64,000 nt of DNA from Rapana venosa (GCA_028751875.1 CM054145.1:10289952-10353951), one strand, 5' to 3'. Counted from the stretch's first letter, positions 22,325 through 31,015 are shown. The notes: generated from the sequence alone by a model not told the origin. Numbers and translations: made by a program.

Positions 22325-22685
22325 TTCACAGTGTTCAAGAATGGGGACAGGATGGCCTAGTCGTTAGAACATTGCGCTTGCAATCTGACAACCTGGGTTT
22401 GATTCCCGTTCAAGGGGAAATTTTCCCCTGGAGTTAACATCAATGCCAACTTCACTCTCCCCAAGTCCTTCGGATGAGACTATAAACTGAGACCCTGTCT
22501 GCGAACACACGCGAAACATCTTGCGCACACGTTAAAACCCGTCCCGCTTTTCGGAAGAGTATGCCATTATGTGCCGGTGGGAATGGATGACAAAATTTAC
22601 AAAACTGCATACACACGGGGACTGGATGTAAAAAAGCACACAAGTGCTTATTCCATTATCCTCAATATAAAATAATTTTAAAAAA
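22325..22685 (+). mobile_element. Complete SINE-A copy
   Basis: Head: GGGGACAGGATGGCCTAGTC, GTTAGAACATTGCGCTTG and GGGTTTGATTCCCGTT. Then AATTTTCCCCTGGAGTTAAC, the core GTCCTTCGGATGAGAC, and the tail ACGGGGACTGGATGTAAAAA with CCATTATCCTCAATATAAAA. It is a reference copy for SINE-A. Confidence 0.85.
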
Positions 22686-22734
22686 TAAAATAAAAATTTT
22701 AAAAACATAAGGTGACCCCAAAAGAGAAGCAGCT

Positions 22735-22990
22735 ACCTGTCCTTCGGACGAGACTATAAACCGAGGCCCCGTGTGCGAACGCATGCAGAACATATTGCGC
22801 ACACGTTAAATCCTGTTCCGCTGTTCGAAAGAGTAGGCCATTGTGTGCCGGTGGGAACAGACGACAAAATGTTTAAAAAACCGCATACACACGCATAAAA
22901 AAAATTATAAAATAAGAAGTGATCTGAGCGCTTTGATTTGTTGCTTTACAAGATTCAGCGCTATATAAATTCCATACATTATTATTATTA
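22735..22990 (+). mobile_element. Headless SINE-B ending at a NUP205 splice donor
   Basis: The core starts CTGTCCTTCGGACGAGACTA and runs through AGAGTAGGCCATTGTGTGCC to the LINE-like tail GAGCGCTTTGATTTGTTGC..ATTCCATACATTATTATTATT. The next base pair is the end of the NUP205 exon at 22992, so its ATT run provides the donor GTAATA on the minus strand. Confidence 0.85.
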
Positions 22991-22991
22991 C

Positions 22992-23191
22992 CTGCTCGGC
23001 TACAGTCTGGGTGAGGACCAGGAGCGTGCACAGCCCCTCCAGCTCCTGGGGGGTGATGTTGCGCACAGGGAGGGAGCGGAAGGGGGGGCCGGCCATCTCC
23101 CGGGCCCCGGGCGTCTCCCGCCTCATGCTGGTGTAGTACTGCTGCAGCGATTCGAAGAAGTGATCCCACGACACCGTGCTGGCCGAGCCCC
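22992..23191 (-). CDS. NUP205: NUP205 internal exon (SWDHFF exon); donor lies in a SINE tail
   Basis: The acceptor is CGTGCAG (ending 23192) and the donor GTAATA (22991-22986); 200 bp. It encodes VSWDHFFESLQQYY, then FRSLPVRNITPQELEGL and LLVLTQTVAEQ. This matches the NUP205 stretch V-S-W-E-H-F-F...R-x-LP-x-R-x-IT-x-x-E-x-x-GL. The donor is read from the ATT microsatellite that ends a plus-strand SINE/LINE tail, so the intron begins GTAATAATAATG. Phase is 2 nt in and 0 out. Confidence 0.93.
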
Positions 23192-23279
23192 CTGCACGTC
23201 AACCAACACCTCTCTGAGAGCACGCACCAGCCATGTTTTCATTGTCTGAGATTCTGTCTTGAAACTGGCTTTGGTTCAT

Positions 23280-23423
23280 ATACTCGCTTTTGTTTGTTTT
23301 GCTGTTTGTCGGCTAGAGCTTTAAGGTTCACCAATGGTGAGATTTTGCTCATGCCGCTGTTTTTACCCATCATTAAGGTAGCCGCATTCCGACTTTGGTG
23401 TCTAAACATGACACCTGTGTGCA
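23280..23423 (+). mobile_element. SINE-C-type tail cut by the assembly gap
   Basis: The sequence runs TTTGTCGGCTAGAGCTTTAA, GGTTCACCAATGGTGAGATT, GTAGCCGCATTCCGACTTTG and GTGTCTAAACATGACACC up to the Ns. On the minus strand this is the 3' end of a SINE whose core would lie in the gap. Confidence 0.65.
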
Positions 23424-23923
23424 NNNNNNNNNNNNNNNNNNNNNNNNNNNNNNNNNNNNNNNNNNNNNNNNNNNNNNNNNNNNNNNNNNNNNNNNNNNNN
23501 NNNNNNNNNNNNNNNNNNNNNNNNNNNNNNNNNNNNNNNNNNNNNNNNNNNNNNNNNNNNNNNNNNNNNNNNNNNNNNNNNNNNNNNNNNNNNNNNNNNN
23601 NNNNNNNNNNNNNNNNNNNNNNNNNNNNNNNNNNNNNNNNNNNNNNNNNNNNNNNNNNNNNNNNNNNNNNNNNNNNNNNNNNNNNNNNNNNNNNNNNNNN
23701 NNNNNNNNNNNNNNNNNNNNNNNNNNNNNNNNNNNNNNNNNNNNNNNNNNNNNNNNNNNNNNNNNNNNNNNNNNNNNNNNNNNNNNNNNNNNNNNNNNNN
23801 NNNNNNNNNNNNNNNNNNNNNNNNNNNNNNNNNNNNNNNNNNNNNNNNNNNNNNNNNNNNNNNNNNNNNNNNNNNNNNNNNNNNNNNNNNNNNNNNNNNN
23901 NNNNNNNNNNNNNNNNNNNNNNN
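23424..23923. other. Assembly gap, exactly 500 N
   Basis: A run of exactly 500 N, probably a placeholder of unknown true size. NUP205 coding sequence for roughly 160-170 residues is missing between the exons at 25485 and 23191 and may lie here. Confidence 0.95.
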
Positions 23924-24109
23924 TTCATATTATGCACAGGAGAGAGCTACAGTCCCCAAAGTGATCTTTTTTCCCCAGTGAAATGTCACCACACATCACA
24001 TTTCCTGTAAATGGCACAAAAATTCAGGTAGCTAAGATGTTTGAATACATGTAAATGAGGTCATGCCTGTTACAGGTAAAATTGTAAATTGTTGTTGGCT
24101 GTATGTGTA

Positions 24110-24195
24110 TGGGTGGGTTGAATGCAAGTGTTTTGATTTGTTTTTACAAGCTATAGCGCTATATAAATTCCATTTATTATTACATTATTATTAAG
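24110..24195 (+). mobile_element. Isolated LINE-type 3' tail
   Basis: TTGAATGCAAGTGTTTTGAT, then ACAAGCTATAGCGCTATATA and ATTCCATTTATTATT: the tail shared by CR1-like LINEs and SINE-B. Confidence 0.7.
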
Positions 24196-24357
24196 TTATA
24201 ATGATCCCCCTTTTAATTCAGTATTACTCAAATTTAAAACAGTGTTCAAGGCAGCAAAATCCAATCCAAAATACCCAGCAGTCATACGGAGTAAATGGGA
24301 ATTTCTTCTGGATGAAGTCATCATCAGACTAATTCACACTTTCAGACAGATCCTAGA

Positions 24358-24722
24358 CTTTTAGTTTTGTTTGTTTTGTTTTGTTTCTCAGCTAGAGCTC
24401 CGAGGTTCACCAAAAGTGACCAATTTTGTCCACCACAAAGGTAGCTGCATTTCGACTTCAGGGGATGTATGCTGGGCAAGTTCGTACTTCTGTAACCCAC
24501 CAAACACTGACATGAATAACGGGATTTTTTAATGTGCATATCTGATCTTATGCATGGATATATACACGAATGGAATTAAGGCACTGGCAGGTCTGCACTC
24601 TAGGAAATGGTAAAAATCCCCACCCTAAATTCACTAGACGCTGCCAAGATTTGAACCAACGACTTCAAGGACCCATGGGATTGAGTTGAACGGTTGTAAC
24701 CACTCGGCTATAGCGTCTGTCC
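24358..24722 (-). mobile_element. Complete SINE-C copy (tRNA-Leu/Ser-like head)
   Basis: On the minus strand the head is GACGCTATAGCCGAGTGGTT (A box) and TTGGTTCAAATCTTGGCAGC (B box), spaced widely as in a tRNA with a long variable arm. The body includes TCAGTGTTTGGTGGGTTACA and CCCAGCATACATCCCC; the 3' part is GAAGTCGAAATGCAGCTACC and GGTGAACCTCGGAGCTCTAG, ending in an AAAC-rich tail. Confidence 0.8.
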
Positions 24723-24797
24723 TAAACTTATCTACAGCTTCAAGAGGCGATCAGCATCAATCCTACTGGCTACACAAGAGGGATTCACAATCATTTA

Positions 24798-25120
24798 TTT
24801 TATTTTATTCTTTTATATCGAGGATAATGGAATAAGCACTTATGTGCTTTTTACATCCAGTCCCCGTGTGTATGTGGTTTTGTAAATTCTGTCATCTGTT
24901 CCCACCGGCACAAATGGCCTACTCTTACAAAAAGCAGAACAGGATTTAACGTGTGCACAAGATGTTCTGCGTGCGTTTGCACACGGGGTCTCGGTTTATA
25001 GTCTCATCCGAAGGACTTTGGGGGAGAGAAGAGTCTGCACTGATGTTAACTCTAGGGAAAATATCCCCTTGAACGGGAATCGAACGCAATGTTCTAACCA
25101 CTAGGCTATCCACACATGCC
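24798..25120 (-). mobile_element. Complete SINE-A copy
   Basis: Complement order: TATCGAGGATAATGGAATAA, CACTTATGTGCTTTTTACAT, CCCCGTGTGTATGTGG, GGTTTATAGTCTCATCCGAA, CGGGAATCGAACGC (box B) and GTTCTAACCACTAGGCTATC (box A). It ends next to a GT-rich tract. Confidence 0.85.
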
Positions 25121-25179
25121 CAGAAAGACAGAAGGGGAGAAAGAGACACCACAGAAGAAAGCAAGAAGACAAAAGAGGG

Positions 25180-25400
25180 ATATGTGTGTGTGTGTATGGG
25201 TGTGCGTGTATGGGCGTGCATGTGTGTGTGTGTGTGCGTGCATGTGTACTTGCGTCCGTGTGTATGTACATGTGTGTATATGAATATGTATGTGTGTGTA
25301 TATGTTCGTGTGTCTGTGCATGTCAAAGTCAAATTTTTTTTGCGTGTGTGTGTATGTATGTGTGTGTGCACACACCTGTGCGCATGTGAGCACGCATGTC
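25180..25400. repeat. Degenerate (GT)n tract
   Basis: TGTG-rich sequence with CATG and TATG interruptions. The ORFs with C-V-C-V or H-T-H-T composition in all frames are repeat artefacts. Confidence 0.85.
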
Positions 25401-25484
25401 TGTATAGAGGGAGTGAAGCAGGTGCTTACAGAGGAAGGAAGCTGCAAACACACACAACTGCAGACAGGCAGGACAGTCACTCAC

Positions 25485-25597
25485 CTCGCTGTGAAATCCA
25501 CTGGCTCCTACCACAGAGGTGGTGAGGAACTCAAACAGGTCGCTGTCAATGGCCAGGTCTACCAGCTGTTCGTCCTCTTCCAACAGCTCACCACCTC
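25485..25597 (-). CDS. NUP205: NUP205 exon 8
   Basis: The 113-bp exon has acceptor CTGAAG (ending 25598) and donor GTGAGT (25484-25479). It encodes EEDEQLVDLAIDSDLFEFL and then TTSVVGASGFHSE, comparable to the family segment with E-L-A-I-A-D-x-x-F-x-F-L. The phase is 2 nt in and 0 out, so exons 1-8 together form exactly 385 codons. The next expected exon (about 160-170 residues of coding sequence in all before the next one found) is absent to its left. Confidence 0.92.
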
Positions 25598-25714
25598 CTT
25601 CAGGCAATAACACACACGCGTGCACACACACACATTATATGTGGTCAAGCTGTTTATTTTCCCATCAGTCTGTATGTTGTGGTTGATGCCCGGTTTTAAT
25701 TATATTTTTTTTTT

Positions 25715-25990
25715 TCATTTTATTTTATTCTTTTATTTCAAGGATAATGGAATAAGCACTCATGTGCTTTTTAATAAAAATCAACGTCACAGTGTGTATG
25801 CAGTTTTTGTAAATTCTGTCATCCATTCCCACAATGGCCTTCTCTTCCAAAAAGTGGACTGGGTTTTAACGTGTGTGCAAGATGTTCTATGTGCGTTTGC
25901 ACACGGGACTTTGGTTTATAGGATTCTAACCTGGGACAGCAGATCAAGAGCACAATGCGAATCACTCTAACCACCGGGCCATCCCGTCCC
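25715..25990 (-). mobile_element. SINE-A copy
   Basis: Complement order: TTTCAAGGATAATGGAATAA, GCACTCATGTGCTTTTTA, GTGTATGCAGTTTTTG, GCACACGGGACTTTGGTTTA, then CTCTAACCACCGGGCCATCC (box A), closing with CCGTCCCC. Confidence 0.8.
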
Positions 25991-26345
25991 CGCTCGCCAA
26001 CAAGTAAACTGTGAGGTTCTGGATTCGCAGCCTCACCCTTTCTTCCCAGTTTGACGAAAAAAATCAAACTGAATGTTAAAGTCCTTCAGCTGACGCACCA
26101 AGAACATCTTGCCCACACTTAAAAAAAAAAAAAATCTGTTCTGCCTTTTGGAAGAGTAGGTCATTGTGTGCCGGTAATTGATTACAAAAAAAAAAAAAGC
26201 AGCACACAGGTGTTGTGTTTAGACACCATCTCTGAAGACGTAATGTGACTACCTAAATGTTGGGGGAAAGAAAGTGGTTGCATACGCATAAATCTCACCA
26301 TTGGTGAACCTCGGCATTCTAGCCAGAGAAACGGAAAAAAAAAAC
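25990..26345 (+). mobile_element. SINE-B head and core with a SINE-C tail
   Basis: Head remnants GCCAACAAGTAAACTGTGAG and GGTTCTGGATTCGCAGCC, then core AAGTCCTTCAGCTGACG and AGTAGGTCATTGTGTGCCGG. From about 26205 it reads GCACACAGGTGTTGTGTTTA, GACACCATCTCTGAAGACG and CACCATTGGTGAACCTCGGC, which is the 3' end of SINE-C. The same combination occurs at 31016-31410. Confidence 0.75.
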
Positions 26346-26399
26346 CCAACAAAATCCCACTAAATGTGGTCAGGCTATTTATTTTCTCATCACTCTGTG

Positions 26400-26640
26400 T
26401 GTTGCTATGTGTGTGAGAGAATGTGTGTGTGTGTATTTTATTATATTATATTATTTTATTTTATTCATTTATTCTTTTATTTTGAGGAGAATAGAATAAG
26501 CACTCATGTGCTTTTTCCCCGTCCAGTCTCTGTGTGTATGCAGTTTGTGTGCGTGTGTGCGCACATGTGTGTGTTTGTTTATGTGTGTGCGTAAATCTGT
26601 TTTAAATGTGTGCGTGAATACATATGTGTGTATATGCATA
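26400..26640. repeat. SINE-A tail (minus) within GT-rich sequence
   Basis: 26455-26545 is the complement of a SINE-A tail (TTTTGAGGAGAATAGAATAA, GCACTCATGTGCTTTTTCCC). Both sides are TGTG-rich. Confidence 0.7.
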
Positions 26641-26714
26641 AGCATAAAACATGTTCATTCATACAAGTGTGAAGGAAGGGAGGAAACACACATGACAACC
26701 TAGCTGACAGTATC

Positions 26715-26908
26715 ACATGCTTCACCATTGAAATTCTGCCACTGGGACAATTCCACATAACATGCCTCACCACTGAAATTTTGCCACTGGGACAATTCCA
26801 CATAACATGCCTTACCACTGAAATTCTAGCACTGGGATAATTCCAAATAACATGCCTCACCATTGAAATTCTGCCACAGGGACAATTCCACATAACATGC
26901 CTCCTCAC
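26715..26908. repeat. 45-bp tandem repeat of the exon 7 donor region
   Basis: CTCACCATTGAAATTCTGCC-type sequence recurs with starts near 26720, 26765, 26810, 26855 and 26904, about 45 bp apart. On the minus strand each unit contains GTCCCAGTGGCAGAATTTCA followed by ATGGTGAGGCATG, a copy of the end of NUP205 exon 7 with its GT donor. The third copy reads TAG in the exon frame. Confidence 0.9.
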
Positions 26909-27073
26909 CATTGAAATTTTGGCACTGGGACAGTTTTCTCAGGGTCAGGCCCCAAGCGAAGCGGGTCACAGACTGCATACCCGGGGTGGTCCACAACCCC
27001 TCTGCTTTCATGGCATCATGGACCTTCTGCAGGTATGTGCTGTCTGACACCATCGGCACCTGGCTCTGCATCT
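26909..27073 (-). CDS. NUP205: NUP205 exon 7, with a tandemly repeated donor site
   Basis: The acceptor is CACACAG (ending 27074) and the donor is GTGAGG (26908-26903); 165 bp. It encodes QVPMVSDSTYLQKVHDAM, then GLWTTPGMQSVTRFAWGLTL and the end LSQCQNFNG. This fits the family pattern Y-x-x-x-H-x-x-M...LW-x-x-PG-x-Q-x-x-x-R-x-AW. The last ~25 bases of the exon plus the donor are repeated four more times downstream at a 45-bp spacing (26715-26908). A second donor 48 nt further on would keep the frame and add 16 residues. Confidence 0.93.
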
Positions 27074-27221
27074 CTGTGTGGAAAAATCAGAAACTACCTG
27101 TAGGAGACTACAGTGCACAAAAGCATGATGAGTTCAAAGTGAATGTAACAGCACAACGAAGGGTGAATTTGCGTGACAAATTTTGTGATTAGAAGTTCTG
27201 AGGGTAAAAAATTCAATGCAG

Positions 27222-27595
27222 CGGGATAGCCTAGTGGTTAGAACATTGAGCTCGCAATCTGATGACCCAGGTTCAGTTCCCATGGAGTTAACATCAGTGC
27301 AGACTCCACTCTCCCCCAAAAGTCCTTCGGATGAGACTATAAACCGAGGCCCTGTGTGCAAACGCACGCAGAACATCTTGCACAACCGTTAAATCCCGTT
27401 CTGCTTTTCATAAGAGTAGGTCATCGTGTGCTGGTGGGAACACATGACAGAATTTACAAAACCGCATACACATGGGGACTGGATATAAAAAAAGCACATA
27501 AGTGCTTATTCCATTATCCTCGAAATAAAAGAATATAAACCCAATAAAATCCTCGATATAAAAGAATTATATAAAAAAATAAATAAATAAATAAA
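27222..27595 (+). mobile_element. Complete SINE-A copy
   Basis: Head GCGGGATAGCCTAGTGGTTA, GAACATTGAGCTCGCAATC and CCCAGGTTCAGTTCCC; then AAAAGTCCTTCGGATGAGAC; tail GGGGACTGGATATAAAAAA and CATTATCCTCGAAATAAAAG, with the last tail element duplicated around 27550. Confidence 0.85.
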
Positions 27596-27599
27596 ACAG

Positions 27600-28090
27600 T
27601 GAACGCAACAGCAGAATGAAAGGTGATCTTGCGTGACTAATTTTGTGATTAGAAGTTCTGAGGGGGAAAGAATTGAATGCAGAGCCCTAATGACTCGCAA
27701 GAACTTTAAAAGATGTAAAGTAAAAAATAACAAAGCCTGTCTGAGCTGTACAAAAATGTCATGCATTTTTCATGCATAACGAATCAAATCTCAGCTGTAT
27801 TCAATCGCGTAAAGATGAACCATACAGCAAGCAGTTTTAGACTGTAAGAGGAGCTGCATTATCTTTTGCAATTGTTTCTGTCACTGTTCAATTTGGAAAT
27901 GAATCACTGCCAAGCTTGAAATGTGCAGAATTTAAAGCATAAAATGCACTCCATGTGTGATTCATATAAAAATTCCATACATCATAACCATTACCCCTTA
28001 TTTCCTTAAGAATTTCATAGGTACACTGCACTGACTGTTTTAGGCTTGGCAGATTGAACCTGGCAGAGCCCATCCCTCTCCAAATCACAG
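27600..28090. other. Intronic sequence without recognised features
   Basis: 27600-27670 repeats sequence found at 27140-27215 (GATCTTGCGTGACTAATTTT and GTGATTAGAAGTTCTGAGGG versus TTGCGTGACAAATTTTGTG). The SINE-A at 27222 is therefore flanked by a direct repeat of about 70 bp. The rest is unassigned. Confidence 0.5.
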
Positions 28091-28094
28091 GTTC

Positions 28095-28405
28095 TTGCTG
28101 GGTATGTTCACATCATCCATACCACCAGTCATAGCTGGCCTACTTTTCCACATAAACTGCACTGGGTTGTAATGTGCGCACAACACGTTCTGTGTTCCTT
28201 TGCACATGGGATCTCAGTTTATCATCTCTACCAAAGGACTTTCAGTGTTCAGACAAAGGACTTTCTGGGGGATGGAGTCAGCATCAACTCCAAGGAAAAA
28301 ATCTCCTAACCATCCCCTTAACATAGACTTGAACTTGCGCCTCCAGTTACTGCCAGACCACAAGGTCAAAGTTCCACCAGTCCACTACGCTATTCCAGCC
28401 CTCTC
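28095..28405 (-). mobile_element. Old, decayed SINE-A copy
   Basis: Weak complement match: ATAGCTGGCCTACTTTTCCA, TGTGCGCACAACACGTTC, GCACATGGGATCTCAGTTTA, CAACTCCAAGG and the head remnant TCCACTACGCTATTCCAGCC. Confidence 0.55.
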
Positions 28406-28609
28406 AAGACAGCAGATAAACTGTAAAACCTCCAAATACAGACAACTTCCAACACCGCACCCAGCATCAAAGACCCAAGTGGAAACAGCAGCTCACGACA
28501 AAGCTCATATCATGTAATATAAATGGAAACTGATGAAGCACTTTTCCCTAATGGTAGTCTAAAAGCACAAAAAAGTTAATGAAAAAAAAAAAGCAACAAT
28601 ACCATCATA

Positions 28610-28750
28610 AAACACTTCCTTGGAAGTCAGAATGTGGCTACCTAAATGGTGGTGGGGAGGGGGGGGGGGGGAGAAGAAAACAGTCGCATACACATAAATC
28701 TCACCACTGGTGAACCTCAGAGCTCTAGCCAAGGAACATAAAACAAAACA
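28610..28750 (-). mobile_element. SINE-C-type tail
   Basis: On the plus strand GGAAGTCAGAATGTGGCTAC, CTAAATGGTGG, ACACATAAATCTCACCACTG and GTGAACCTCAGAGCTCTAGC, followed by AAAACAAAACA. Orientation is that of a 3' tail read on the plus strand; the strand call is uncertain. Confidence 0.6.
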
Positions 28751-28778
28751 ACCCCCCAAAAAAGACAAATAACAACAA

Positions 28779-29075
28779 AAGGTAAGGTAAAGGAGTCCCA
28801 TAACCTATAAGGTCGTAGGGGAGCGAGGCGTCAGAGACCTCACTTCTCTAGGGCCAGCATATTGAGGGCGGCGCCCATCTCCTCTCCCTCGCTGCTTTAC
28901 CTTCCCTGACCCTAAAGAGGGCAAGTACCCATTTACAGCTGGGTGAACTGGGGGAACAGTACTGAACCCAAGGCGCGCAAACGGTCACCCATCCGACTGG
29001 GTAACCACGCTCGACGCTGCTTAACTTGGCTGGGGGAAAGCGAGTGCTCCGACCACTGAGCTATCCCGTCCCCGA
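28779..29075 (-). mobile_element. Complete tRNA/5S chimeric SINE (reference copy)
   Basis: Minus-strand order: GACGGGATAGCTCAGTGG (tRNA A-box-like), GGAGCACTCGCTTTCCCCC, then GCCAAGTTAAGCAGCGTCG, AGCGTGGTTACCCAGTCGG and ATGGGTGACCGTTTGCGC. The last three follow animal 5S rRNA through box A, the intermediate element and box C. The body has CTGTAAATGGGTACTTGCCC, AAGGTAAAGCAGCGAGGG and GGCCCTAGAGAAGTGAGGTC, ending CCTTTACCTTACC. Confidence 0.87.
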
Positions 29076-29160
29076 GGAACATAAAACAAACAAAAAAACC
29101 CACAAAGACAACAACAAAAACACAACGATGAAAAAAATAAAAGAAGATTCAGGAACGTAC

Positions 29161-29383
29161 CAACTTCCTCCTGCTCCAGAGGACCGGTGTCGAAACAGGC
29201 CAGCAGGGTCATCAGCAGGCAGAGGGACACCGCGTCCATGGTCTGGTCCCCCTTCAGGCCGTCACAGGAGCGCAGGTAGGCCACCAGCCGGAGTGTGTCT
29301 GCCTGGCTGAGGGGGTGCTGGCAGGCCAGGCAGAAGAGACACTCCCCCAGCGTCTGGCCTATCTCCTTCAGCAGGTCCGTCAC
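29161..29383 (-). CDS. NUP205: NUP205 exon 6
   Basis: The 223-bp exon has acceptor GTGCAG (ending 29384) and donor GTACGT (29160-29155). It encodes TDLLKEIGQTLGECLF, then LACQHPLSQADTLRLVAYL and MDAVSLCLLMTLLACFD. This reproduces the conserved E-x-L-F-x-x-A-C-Q-x-P-L...D-T-L and DAV-x-L-x-LLM-x-LL-x-CFD pattern of NUP205. It enters in phase 0 and leaves in phase 1. GC content is clearly higher than in the surrounding AT-rich intron. Confidence 0.95.
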
Positions 29384-29459
29384 CTGCACAGTCACCAGTC
29401 ACACTCACTGAGGGACTCGCCTCAACACCTGCACAATCATTGATCACACTCACTGAGGG

Positions 29460-31010
29460 ATGAGACTATAAACCGAGGCCCCGTGTGCATGCAGAACATC
29501 TTGCGCATGCGTTAAATCCTGTTCCGCTTTTCGAAAGAGTAGGCCATTGTGTGCCGGTGGGAACAGATGACAAATTTAACAAAACCGCATACACACGGGG
29601 ACAGGATGTAAAAAAGCACATGAGTGCTTATTCCATTATCCTCGATATACTTACTTACTTACTTAGGCCCATCACTCCCCCTGGAGCATAGGCCGCCGAC
29701 AACAGTCCGCCAGAGTCCTCTGTCCTGGGCTATTCTCTCCAGCTGTCTCCAGGTATATCCCATCTTTCTGGTTTCTGCCTCAAGGTCGCGTCGCCAGGTG
29801 TTTCTTGGCCTTCCTCTTTTCCGTTTTCCCTGGGGGTTCCATGATAGTGCCTGCCTTGTGATGTTGCTGGCTGGCTTTCTCAGGGTGTGCCCAATCCATC
29901 CCCATCTCCTGCGCCGGATTTCATTCTCGGCTGGCAGCTGGTTGGTACGTTGCCACAGGTCTGCATTGCTGATGGTGTCGGGCCAGTGGATCTGGAGGAT
30001 TCGTCTCAGGCAGCTGTTGATGAAGGTCTGCACTTTCTTGATGGTGGTCTTTGTTGTCCTCCATGTCTCCGCTCCATATAGTAGGACTGACTTGACGTTG
30101 GAGTTGAACAGCCTGATCTTTGTGCGGGTCGACACCACCTTGGAGCTCCAGATGTTCTTCAGCTGCAAGTACGCTGCCCTCGCCTTGCCAATTCTTGCTC
30201 TGACGTCTGCATCTGTGCCGCCCTGCATGTTAATGATGCTACCGAGGTACGTGAATGTCTCCACTTCTTCCAGCTCCTTCCCATTTAGTGTGACTGGGTC
30301 CTCACTCACTGCGTTGATCTTGAGAATCTTGGTTTTGCCTTCATGGATCTTGAGACCAACTTGTAATGAGGTGGCTGCTAGTTCTGTAGTCTTGTCCTGC
30401 ATCTGTTGGCGGCTGTGGGAAAGCAGGGCCAGGTCGTCTGCAAAGTCGAGATCATCCAGCTGGTCCCACAGTGTCCACTGGATTCCATTTCTTCTGTATG
30501 CCGTTGAAGTCTTCATGGTCCAATCGATCGCCAGGAGGAAGAGGAAAGGTGACAGGAGACAGCCTTGTCTGACTCCGATCTTCACCTCAAAGCTGTTTGT
30601 GAGTTGTCCTCCATGGACCACCCGGGAGGTAATTCTTTCATAGGAGTTCTTGATCAAGTTGACCAGTTTGGTTGGCACTCCATGGTGGCGAAGCAATTTC
30701 CAGAGGGTGTTGCGGTCCACACTGTCAAAGGCTTTCTCATAATCAACAAAGTTGATGTATAAAGATGAGTTCCACTCTAAAGATTGCTCAACGATGATGC
30801 GCAAGGTGGCAATCTGATCTACGCATGATCTGTTCTGGCGGAAGCCGGCCTGTTGGTCTCGGAGGAGAGGGTCGACTGCATTTTTCATTCTCTCGAGGAG
30901 GATCCTGTTAAAGACTTTTCCTGGCACCGACAGAAGCATTATCCCTCTATAGTTGGCACAGTTATTTATCCTCGATATAAAAAATAAAAATAAATAAATA
31001 AACCTTTATC
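29460..31010 (+). mobile_element. Headless SINE-A split by an RTE insertion
   Basis: Left part 29460-29649: GATGAGACTATAAACCGAGG through CACATGAGTGCTTATTCC to TTATCCTCGATATA. Right part 30966-31010 resumes with TTATCCTCGATATA and AAAAATAAAAATAAATAAA. Removing 29650-30965 and one copy of the 14-bp repeat restores a normal SINE-A tail. Confidence 0.93.
29650..30965 (-). mobile_element. 5'-truncated RTE-like non-LTR retrotransposon
   Basis: A single 426-codon ORF (29659-30939), open further upstream to about 30963 (NCANYRGI), encodes most of a reverse transcriptase. Visible features are [41 protein letters not shown], the catalytic FADD in [35 protein letters not shown] and a C-terminal region with [11 protein letters not shown] and [15 protein letters not shown]. 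There is no endonuclease domain, so it is 5'-truncated. The 3' end carries (TAAG)n, and 14-bp direct repeats flank it (29636-29649 and 30966-30979). The clade call RTE is by resemblance; the lack of stops suggests a recent insertion. Confidence 0.93.
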
Positions 31011-31015
31011 ACCTT

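Noticed and set aside
22325..22420. tRNA genes at SINE heads (also 19805, 24640, 27222, 33950)
   Set aside because: A and B boxes are present, but the acceptor stems do not close, and each is followed by a shared SINE body and tail.
23239..24010. ORFs of 189-238 codons across the first gap
   Set aside because: They consist mainly of X from N bases.
28981..29031. A 5S rRNA gene
   Set aside because: Only the internal control region is present, fused to a tRNA-like head and repeated in several intronic SINE copies; it is a SINE promoter and not a 5S gene.
29624..30643. A 339-codon plus-strand ORF
   Set aside because: It is the antisense shadow of the RTE reverse transcriptase on the minus strand.
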